Shown piece by piece: positions 42,425 to 48,113 of a stretch of 48,113 bases of DNA (position 1 is its first letter; each line of letters opens with the position of its first letter). The notes under the pieces were generated by a model. It saw only the letters and a list, made by a program, of their open reading frames with translations, searched no databases and was not told where the DNA came from. The position numbers were made by a program, and so were the translations under genes. The DNA lies in assembly GCA_905234555.1 (NCBI GenBank), contig CAJOHO010000034.1:1-48113 (forward strand), written 5' to 3'. This stretch comes from an uncultured Bacteroidaceae bacterium. GTDB taxonomy: Bacteria > Bacteroidota > Bacteroidia > Bacteroidales > Bacteroidaceae.

Positions 42425-42584
42425 TCTGTGAATGAGTGAGCACAATATCAAGCTTGCTTGAATATTGCCGAGCGAAGAGCAGATGTCCAAAGGACAATCT
42501 GTGAACGAGCGAGAGTATTTTCAAGTTTGCTTGAGCTTTGCCGGACCGACGAACGAAACAAGAGCAGAGACCAAACTTGTTTGG
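42425..42584. repeat. Diverged direct repeats of a Prevotella-type intergenic element
   Basis: Two copies of about 58 nt start at 42425 and 42498. Both open TCTGTGAA and share CAAGYTTGCTTGA and TTGCCG. A third, partial unit (CCAAACTTGTTTGGG) lies at about 42570. The short open frames on both strands are artefacts of the repeat. It marks the left side of the accessory segment. Confidence 0.6.
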
Positions 42585-42654
42585 GCTATGCCTTGTAAGG
42601 AGGAGGAAGACGACAGTCAACGAAGAGCAGATACACGAAGTGAATCTCTGAAGA

Positions 42655-42734
42655 AAAAGTCATATTAACTCTGAAACTAGTTTCATAAATTGCTCCCTCA
42701 CGGCTTGATTTGCAGCTGTGTAGGGGGCTTTTTT
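42655..42734 (+). repeat. 33-nt element plus strong terminator, copy 1
   Basis: The 33 nt at 42655-42687 match 47888-47920 at 31 of 33 positions and contain GAAACTAGTTTC. A terminator follows: GCTCCCT-CACGGCT (42692-42705) with AGCTGTG-T-AGGGGGC (42714-42728), then TTTTTT. Copy 2 has the same order but a different hairpin sequence, so element and terminator recur as a module. Confidence 0.75.
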
Positions 42735-42747
42735 GTGTGGTTATAAG

Positions 42748-42755
42748 TAAATTTG
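42748..42755 (+). promoter_or_regulatory. -7 promoter box (TAAATTTG) of the sigma-barrel gene
   Basis: TAAATTTG, 118 nt before the preferred start at 42874 and 55 nt before an in-frame upstream ATG at 42811. Confidence 0.55.
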
Positions 42756-42873
42756 CAGACAAAAACTGATGCTGTCAAAAGGGAAACGGACAGAAGTCTG
42801 ATTATTTGTTATGCTTTTCGTGCAGTCTTTCTGGAAAATGGGTATCTATGTCAGTAGAGACAATGTGTTTCTG

Positions 42874-44556
42874 ATGAACATAGAACAACTCATAGAACGT
42901 GGAAAGCAGAGCGACGAGACAGCTCTCGAGCACCTGTATGCGGCATATCACCGACGGATGACGGCGATATGCCAACGTATTGTAGGTGAGCGTGAAGTGG
43001 CGGAAGAACTGGCTCACGATGCTTTTCTGCTGGCATTTGCCAATTTGGATTCGCTGCGTCAACCTAAACGCTTCAAATCCTGGCTGACAAGCATCACAAC
43101 CCATGTGGCTCTGCGATATAAAGAACGTATGCATGAACCAGTCATGCTTTCCCTTTCTGCACTCTCAGAATCAGAATTGGCACAGGAGATAACACCAACG
43201 GATGCTAAGCCTTTGCCGACAATGGCTGAGCTGATGGAGGCTGTGGAGGCTTTGCCAAACGGTTACAAGCGGGTGTTTAAGCTGGCAGTCATCGAAGAAA
43301 TGTCGCACAAGGAGATTGCTGAAATCATGGGTATCGCAGCCCATTCGTCCTCGTCGCAACTGGCAAGGGCGAAGAAGATGCTGCAAAAGTCTCTAGCCCA
43401 TTACTGGCTGTTGTGGCTTCTACTCGTCTTGCTGCCTGTCACATATTTGCTTCTCAGAACTGGCAGAGACGAGGAAGAGTTGAAACCTATAGCGACCAAA
43501 CAGAGAGAGCCGAAACCAATAGCGACTAAGCAGGTAGAGAAGGAAAAGCCTATCGTACATCCAGATGTGCAGGAAGTGCAGAATGGCAGAACTCACAGAA
43601 TGGCGAATGCACCTGTCATGCTTCCACAGAGTGAAGAGTTCGTATTGACCGATTCCGTTCCTCAGAATGTGGAACAGACGGACACAACCACTATCACAAA
43701 CAATAGACCACAGCCTGAATTTCGTCCCGACAACGACATACATTTTGCCGACTTTCTCCCTGAGAAACCTGCGGAAGTGAACGACAGGCAGCAGACGTGG
43801 TCTGTGGATTTTGCTTATACCGTCAGCATGGATGAGCAGAATATCAATCGTCCGTTTGTGCTCACGGAGAAGGAGATGATTGATTCTCCAACGGCTGATG
43901 CTCCATCGGTTTTCTCTTTCGACAAGTGGAGCGACTATGCCGAAGCCTTGCAGAGTGGAATCTTTGAGGGCGACTACAAGACGCAACAAATCTTGATGAA
44001 GATAGCCCAGAATAATGCCAACCTTCCTGATAACGACCAAATTGTCCGCAGAAGTCACCACTATATGCCGGTTACTTTGTCGCTGGCAATGAAGTACCAA
44101 TTCAGCAGCCACTTTGGTTTGGAGACAGGTCTGAGCTACAGCCGTCTGAAATCCGATTTCGAAGTAGGAACAAACGGAAATGCTATTCACGACGAGCAGA
44201 TCATCCACTACATCGGCATTCCGCTGAAGGGGTCGTACCTATTATATAATGGTAAGCTGTGGAGTCTCTATGGTAGTCTTGGCATAACGGTGGAAATCCC
44301 CGTTCAAGCACAGCTCAGCACTAGTTATTATGTCAATGGAACGATAGAAGCTAGCGATGTATCTACCCTTCATGCCTCACAGCAATGGTCCGTAAGTACA
44401 GGCTTCGGCTTGCAGATCGACCTCACATCTGACATCGGTTTCTTCGCAGAACCCAGTCTGCAATACAACATTCCTACTGGTGGCAACATAGAAACCTATC
44501 GCACAGAACATCCATTCACGTTTACCGTGCCGATGGGCATCCGTATTACCTGGTAA
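42874..44556 (+). CDS. ECF sigma factor fused to a transmembrane helix and an outer-membrane beta-barrel
   Basis: 560 residues from MNIEQLIERGKQSDE, which matches the start of ECF sigma factors; an in-frame ATG 63 nt upstream adds an unlikely extension. Region 2 covers about residues 15-82 (EVAEELAHDAFLLAFANLDS). Region 4 covers about 118-172 (GYKRVFKLAVIEEMSHKEIA, then the recognition helix before ARAKKMLQKS). A single membrane helix follows (WLLWLLLVLLPVTYLLL, about 178-194). A 200-residue Pro/Gln-rich linker begins with a duplicated KPIATKQ. Strands from about residue 395 (YMPVTLSLAMKYQF, GLETGLSYSRL) form a small barrel ending in Trp (GIRITW). ECF sigma factors are normally about 180 soluble residues. 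The chain could span the envelope and couple outer-membrane state to transcription; that is inference. Confidence 0.85.
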   Translation: MNIEQLIERGKQSDETALEHLYAAYHRRMTAICQRIVGEREVAEELAHDAFLLAFANLDSLRQPKRFKSWLTSITTHVALRYKERMHEPVMLSLSALSESELAQEITPTDAKPLPTMAELMEAVEALPNGYKRVFKLAVIEEMSHKEIAEIMGIAAHSSSSQLARAKKMLQKSLAHYWLLWLLLVLLPVTYLLLRTGRDEEELKPIATKQREPKPIATKQVEKEKPIVHPDVQEVQNGRTHRMANAPVMLPQSEEFVLTDSVPQNVEQTDTTTITNNRPQPEFRPDNDIHFADFLPEKPAEVNDRQQTWSVDFAYTVSMDEQNINRPFVLTEKEMIDSPTADAPSVFSFDKWSDYAEALQSGIFEGDYKTQQILMKIAQNNANLPDNDQIVRRSHHYMPVTLSLAMKYQFSSHFGLETGLSYSRLKSDFEVGTNGNAIHDEQIIHYIGIPLKGSYLLYNGKLWSLYGSLGITVEIPVQAQLSTSYYVNGTIEASDVSTLHASQQWSVSTGFGLQIDLTSDIGFFAEPSLQYNIPTGGNIETYRTEHPFTFTVPMGIRITW

Positions 44557-44620
44557 AGTCGTGCAGTCTTTTCTTGCCTTGTGGTATCTATCCTTATAGA
44601 AAAACAAAACAAGAAAGACA

Positions 44621-45670
44621 ATGAAACAACTGGACTTGGCAGCTTATCGGGCTGTGAATGAATCTTTTCGCAGGAGACTGGTTTGCCGTATTGGTGTGGA
44701 TTGTGGTTTCTTTGTAGAGATGAACTACATGGTGAATGCGATGCTCTATTGTCTGGCTCATCGCATTCAGTTCCAGCTTTATTCCTGCGATGCCAACTTC
44801 GGCACAGGCATTGGGTGGACAGAATACTTCCAGCCTTTCTGTAAAGAAGTATCCGAAACCTATCATCGGAAATATAATTTCCATCAGCCTCCCTCTTGGA
44901 AACGAATCCTGAAAACAGTCGTCAGGCAACGATCCTTGAGGTCGGCAGCTTGGAAGGTGAAACTGACTTACCGAACCTTCATTGGCAGAATCATCGGACT
45001 GTGGATTTACAAGGAAAGAGTGCTGACGAATCAAGACGTTAAAGCTACAACAAATGTGCATTTCTTCATTCCTGAGCTGGACATTGATGGGGATTACATC
45101 GAAGTCTATGGACTGATTGCAAAAATGGTGTGGAGATTGCGACCAGAGATCATGGAGCAAGAACTTGAAATCAAGCGAGAACTCCTTTTGCCCAACAGCT
45201 ATTCAGGCATTCAGATTCGTGGAGGCGACAAGGCAAAAGAAGCACAACTGATCAATGGCAAAGAAATGGTATCGGCCTTACATCCTCAAAAAGGAGATTG
45301 TGTATTTGCTTTGGCAGACAACTTCCTCCAGTTAGAAGCCCTTCGGAACGAGTTTCCCCATTTGCGCATCCTTTCGCTTTGCCAGCCTCACGAAAAAGGC
45401 TATTACCATCAGGCGTTCAGCCACTTGGCTCCTCAACAGAAAAAGGAATCCATCATCCGTCTGCTCATTTCTGTTGACATCTTGCTTCAAGGCAAAGCAT
45501 ACATAGGAACCATCACTTCGGGTCCCAGCGTGTTTATCATGAAAGTTAGAGCTGGCGACCCAGATGTTTCTGCTATCGATTGTCCGAAAGACATGTTGCC
45601 AGAGTGCCTGTCTTTCTTTATAGATGTTCGTGCAGCAATATCTCGTGAATTCCTCTTGGGCAGGTTCTAA
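44621..45670 (+). CDS. Fucosyltransferase-like glycosyltransferase
   Basis: 349 residues, no signal peptide, 64 nt after the sigma-barrel gene. The key motif is SGIQIRGGDKAKEAQ near residue 200. It corresponds to the HxRRGDK GDP-fucose/peptide-like motif of the NodZ/FUT8/O-fucosyltransferase superfamily, with Arg-Gly-Gly in place of Arg-Arg-Gly. Downstream, CVFALADNF and GTITSGPSVFIMKVR resemble the later motifs of that superfamily. The N-terminal part (CGFFVEMNYMVNAMLYCLAH) suits an acceptor domain. It probably transfers fucose or a similar sugar to a surface glycan. It may be co-transcribed with the sigma-barrel gene. GTCTTTTCTTG and CAAGAAAGAC near its start could pair. Confidence 0.65.
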   Translation: MKQLDLAAYRAVNESFRRRLVCRIGVDCGFFVEMNYMVNAMLYCLAHRIQFQLYSCDANFGTGIGWTEYFQPFCKEVSETYHRKYNFHQPPSWKRILKTVVRQRSLRSAAWKVKLTYRTFIGRIIGLWIYKERVLTNQDVKATTNVHFFIPELDIDGDYIEVYGLIAKMVWRLRPEIMEQELEIKRELLLPNSYSGIQIRGGDKAKEAQLINGKEMVSALHPQKGDCVFALADNFLQLEALRNEFPHLRILSLCQPHEKGYYHQAFSHLAPQQKKESIIRLLISVDILLQGKAYIGTITSGPSVFIMKVRAGDPDVSAIDCPKDMLPECLSFFIDVRAAISREFLLGRF

Positions 45671-45792
45671 TAATTAGCTTTAGTTTGATTTTAGGCTATT
45701 TTTGAGTAGATTTGTCTGCAAGACCGCCGAAGCGTAGTGAACTACGGTTCAAGGGCTTAAGGACAAAGATGCTGAAAAGAGCCAAAATCGAA

Positions 45793-45807
45793 CAAAGATA
45801 ATCTTTG
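45793..45807. repeat. 15-bp palindrome in a repeat-derived intergenic region
   Basis: CAAAGAT-A-ATCTTTG is a perfect palindrome. The surrounding 45671-45842 region, read on the minus strand, resembles a dispersed Prevotella-type repeat and holds no gene. Confidence 0.5.
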
Positions 45808-45877
45808 AAGATTTTGTAATTTTTAGAACATACCCTTAAATAATGCAAAAAGTTTTGGCTGTTCAAGCGAATAGCTG

Positions 45878-45885
45878 TATATTTG
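45878..45885 (+). promoter_or_regulatory. -7 promoter box (TATATTTG) of the Crp/Fnr gene
   Basis: TATATTTG, 38 nt before the ATG at 45924. It rules out the in-frame start at 45843. Confidence 0.65.
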
Positions 45886-45923
45886 CAAGTCGAAAGAAGG
45901 GACAACGTTTTCCTCTATTCACT

Positions 45924-46502
45924 ATGGAACAGAAATTCAGCAATAACAGTATCGACCTTCAGGCTTTACGGAAGTTTTGCGAGCAGGAAGGTCATGTGGT
46001 AAGCTATCAGAAAGGTGACCAGATGGAGCGTGAGGGCGAGCCGTCTCGTTGGTTTGGCTTCGTAGCCGAAGGTTGTTTCAAATATACGATACAGGGAGTT
46101 AGCGATGTCAAGGAGCACATCACGTGGTTCTCCTTCGAGGATGAGTTCGTGGGCGACTACCCGTCTTGTCTCAGCAGTCTTCCTGCACAGACGACCATCG
46201 AGGCGATGTTGCCCAGCCGTGTGTTTCAGGTGAGTGGCGAGCAACTGGTAAAGTGGTTCCGTGAGAGTAAAGAGGGTCTGGAACTACGTTGTTTCATTGG
46301 CGAGCATCTCCTGAGTCAGGCTCGTGCCCGTTACCTCGACTTCCACAGCGCCACAGCTCGCGAGCGCTACGAACTATTGCTAAAGCGTTGTCCAGGCATC
46401 GTTCAGCACCTGCCCCTCAACGCCATTTCCTCATTCCTCAGCATCACCCCGCAAATGCTCTCCAAAATCCGCAAAGGGATCACCTTCGAGGCGCGACAGT
46501 AG
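45924..46502 (+). CDS. Crp/Fnr-family transcription regulator
   Basis: 192 residues from MEQKFSNNSIDLQ; the upstream in-frame ATG precedes the promoter. The cyclic-nucleotide-binding-type barrel is at residues about 20-115 (VVSYQKGDQMEREGEPSRWF, YTIQGVSDVKEHITWFSFED). A dimer helix follows, and then a short DNA-binding end (NAISSFLSITPQMLSKIRKG), the usual recognition helix of Bacteroidota Crp-like proteins. Cysteines at Fnr-type cluster positions are not evident, so oxygen sensing through Fe-S is unlikely. The ligand is unknown. It converges with the broken ATPase gene 24 nt downstream. Confidence 0.85.
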   Translation: MEQKFSNNSIDLQALRKFCEQEGHVVSYQKGDQMEREGEPSRWFGFVAEGCFKYTIQGVSDVKEHITWFSFEDEFVGDYPSCLSSLPAQTTIEAMLPSRVFQVSGEQLVKWFRESKEGLELRCFIGEHLLSQARARYLDFHSATARERYELLLKRCPGIVQHLPLNAISSFLSITPQMLSKIRKGITFEARQ

Positions 46503-46526
46503 AAAAACTCTGTATTCGACTCTCTT

Positions 46527-47666
46527 TCATCGCTCTTTCAACCACCTTGCAAACACAGGGTCGGAGATAAACACATCGCGACCATCCAACTCGATGAGGT
46601 CGCGCTCAAGCAACGCATTTTTCAGACGGGGAATGTTGGACGGACTGCCGAGGTCGAAATCATCACGGACGGCTCGCTCACCCAAATCTGAATGATGACC
46701 AGCCAAAATGGCACGCAGACAATTCAACTGATAGCCAGTAAGCGTAGAAATCTGTTGCTTGAAGAGGGGCGTGCATGCATCCAGCAACGAGGAGAATGCT
46801 GCTTTGAGATGCGCCATGGTTGCCTTTTCTCCCTCTGAAAGCATAGAAAGCAGGAGTGCTGCCAATTGTTGAACGTAGGAACTTTGCTGCTCTACCAAAG
46901 CGCATAACTCTGTCACTACCTCATTAGGGATCTTGCGACCACGTTCCTCAAAGTGACTTTGAATGTAGCTAGTCCATGCATCAACGGGAATCTTGGATAG
47001 ATACATCATCTGCCCGAATTGATAGAAGGGTTTGCTGCGCATCCCGAAGAGGCTTGTCATCAAATGCTTCTTGCTGCCGAACAGGCAATAGCTGGTCAGT
47101 TGTTGATGTTGCCAAATCGTGCGTAATCGCTTCTGCACAGTCATAGAATCTGTGAACTCGCCAATCTGTTGAAACTCATCTATACATACGACAATGCGCT
47201 TCCCTTTCTTCTGTGCAATCCTTTCTGGCAAGCTTAGAATTTCCTCAGGCGTATGTGTGGAGGGAGTGATGCCTAATGAGAGTAAGATGTCAGAGTTTGG
47301 CTCTGGGCTTAAGGATATTTTGGGCATCAGTCGGGCCACAAAGTCACGTGCATTCTCCATCCAAAGTTCCTTTCGCGAAGCAGTCTGCGTCAGCAAAGCA
47401 GCGGAAAAAGCATTATAGAAATCGTATTCCGTTTTGCATGGAAACATATCCATGTGTACAACCATCACACGTTCTGTATCCACCAATTTGGCAGCCTTCT
47501 TCACCAGCGATGTCTTGCCCCATCGCCGGGGTGAGACAAGAATCGTATTGATGCCGGCCTCAAAGTTCATCTTTATCAGCCGTTACTCCTGTTCGCGGTC
47601 GGTAAAGTTGTAATCGTCCACGGCCACGCCAAAGACGAAACTGCGCTTGTATAGTTCATCTTTCAT
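46527..47666 (-). pseudogene. AAA-type ATPase gene with in-frame stop at codon 28
   Basis: The full frame starts at 47666 (MKDELYKRSFVFGVAVDDYN), 26 nt after an intact promoter. It continues in the same frame through TDREQE, a TAA at 47583-47585, then RLIKMNFEAGINTILVSPRR. The sequence before and after the stop is what the intact archaeal-type ATPase family has, so the stop is a single nonsense change. The remainder is undamaged: Walker A SPRRWGKTSL, Walker B RIVVCIDEFQQI and a C-terminal winged-helix part (LGSPSNIPRLKNALLERDLI). Restart at the ATG at 47570 would give 347 residues with Walker A only about 11 residues in. It may still be partly functional. Confidence 0.75.
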
Positions 47667-47691
47667 AGTGTTATTTGTTCTTTTGACGCTG

Positions 47692-47699
47692 CAAAGATA
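47692..47699 (-). promoter_or_regulatory. -7 promoter box (TATCTTTG) of the ATPase gene
   Basis: TATCTTTG on the minus strand, 26 nt before the original start codon. Confidence 0.65.
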
Positions 47700-47715
47700 A
47701 TACTTTTTCTTGATA

Positions 47716-47744
47716 ACACAAAATTGTGTGACACAAATTTGTGT
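47716..47744. promoter_or_regulatory. Two tandem 14-bp palindromes over the -33 region
   Basis: ACACAAAATTGTGT (47716-47729) and ACACAAATTTGTGT (47731-47744) are both perfect palindromes, 15 bp apart. They lie 17-52 bp upstream of the -7 box, where the -33 element and upstream contacts are expected. This is a typical layout for a repressor operator. Confidence 0.65.
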
Positions 47745-47887
47745 AACACATATCAATGTTGCTCTATGTAGCTTGTTTTAGCCCAAGAAAAAGGCGATTT
47801 TAAGCATCCAACATCAGCGAAACTCTTAACTTTCTCGTTAAGTCAAACGAGCAAAGCAAAACCTGTTTTAGAATTGTCATGACGAGC

Positions 47888-47966
47888 AAAAGTCATATAA
47901 ACTCTGAAACTTGTTTCATATTTACACCCTCGGCGCCTGATTTCTGGGCTTTTCCGAGGGCTTTTT
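47888..47966 (+). repeat. 33-nt element plus strong terminator, copy 2
   Basis: Matches copy 1 at 42655-42687 over 47888-47920 (31/33). The terminator CCCTCGG (47927-47933) with CCGAGGG (47954-47960) and CTTTTT follows. Nothing coding was seen between 47745 and 47887. Confidence 0.75.
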
Positions 47967-47980
47967 CGTACAGATTGCTT

Positions 47981-47988
47981 TAACTTTG
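47981..47988 (+). promoter_or_regulatory. -7 promoter box (TAACTTTG) at the right edge
   Basis: TAACTTTG, 74 nt before an ATG at 48063. Confidence 0.5.
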
Positions 47989-48062
47989 TAGGCACAAAAC
48001 GATAATTATAAAGAATACAAGTTTCGCATATTAACAAAAACCATAAAAACTCTCACTTCAGT

Positions 48063-48113
48063 ATGTGTCGGACTTACAGTCCTTATAAGATTCAAGGTAA
48101 CTATTTTTCCTTG
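48063..48113 (+). CDS. Possible start of a gene running off the right edge
   Basis: Seventeen open codons (MCRTYSPYKIQGNYFSL) from an ATG downstream of a promoter box, cut by the window end. Too short to classify. Confidence 0.3.
   Translation, partial: MCRTYSPYKIQGNYFSL

Noticed and set aside
42393-42620. A 75-codon minus-strand frame and a 67-codon plus-strand frame
   Set aside because: Both derive from the diverged intergenic repeats at 42425-42584; neither has a promoter.
45696-45905. A 69-codon minus-strand frame
   Set aside because: It crosses the Crp/Fnr promoter and a dispersed-repeat region, a typical spurious frame in Prevotella-like genomes.
47843-48037. A 64-codon minus-strand frame
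   Set aside because: It covers the 33-nt element, its terminator and a plus-strand promoter.

Overview
The window looks like chromosome of a member of the Bacteroidota, most likely a Prevotella-type (Prevotellaceae) gut or oral anaerobe. Reasons: about twenty matches to the Bacteroidota -7 promoter box TAnnTTTG sit at sensible distances before genes; Shine-Dalgarno sequences are largely absent; there are many Lol-type lipoproteins, a TonB/ExbB/ExbD system with two ExbD proteins, a bacterial serine palmitoyltransferase, a GH29 fucosidase and an S41 lipoprotein. No rRNA, CRISPR array or complete insertion sequence was seen.

Layout. 1-545: repeat-rich non-coding DNA with an exact 22-bp array of 12-bp palindromes. 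548-2279: an Ig-like lipoprotein and a toxin-antitoxin locus whose VapC toxin has an internal deletion. 2579-2765: a rod-shaped 6S-like RNA, then a small membrane protein. 3363-4152: an orphan lipoprotein. 4297-5714: thyA-folA. 5832-8313: exbB, a small membrane protein and two exbD genes. 8417-8504: tRNA-Ser(GGA). 8713-11518: tatD, a polyprenyl synthase and tonB. 11617-15132: a long MscS channel and a Trp/basic-rich protein. 15175-18600: a YfcE phosphoesterase, an AmpG-like transporter and a second Ig-like lipoprotein. 18639-21443: uncharacterised secreted and zinc-ribbon proteins plus a structured leader RNA. 21590-23427: a Ser/Thr kinase translationally coupled to a HTH-like protein. 23428-24019: inverted repeats and a GTGCAC array. 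24020-29015: GH29, PepC, PepT and an S4 protein. 28993-35025 (minus): CstA, a small partner, an OM barrel, an S41 lipoprotein and a Ca-type P-ATPase. 35259-37801: a GHL10-like hydrolase convergent with an ATP-grasp-like protein. 37857-40308: lipid kinase and serine palmitoyltransferase, back to back. 40475-42322: glmS. 42425-47990: an accessory segment bounded by two copies of a 33-nt element plus terminator.

How the genes fit together. Many products are envelope functions: TonB energisation, nucleotide and isoprenoid precursors, sphingolipid synthesis, amino-sugar synthesis, peptidoglycan recycling, glycan and peptide breakdown. The most unusual protein is encoded at 42874-44556. It is a single chain that reads as ECF sigma factor (regions 2 and 4), one transmembrane helix, a long periplasmic linker and a C-terminal outer-membrane beta-barrel. 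It is followed by a fucosyltransferase-like gene, a Crp/Fnr regulator and an ATPase gene broken by an in-frame stop. Other items worth attention are the 6S-like RNA, the attenuator-like RNA at 21246-21430, the hairpin repeated in the leaders of the prenyl synthase and tatD, and the two palindrome arrays that follow minus-strand secreted-protein genes.
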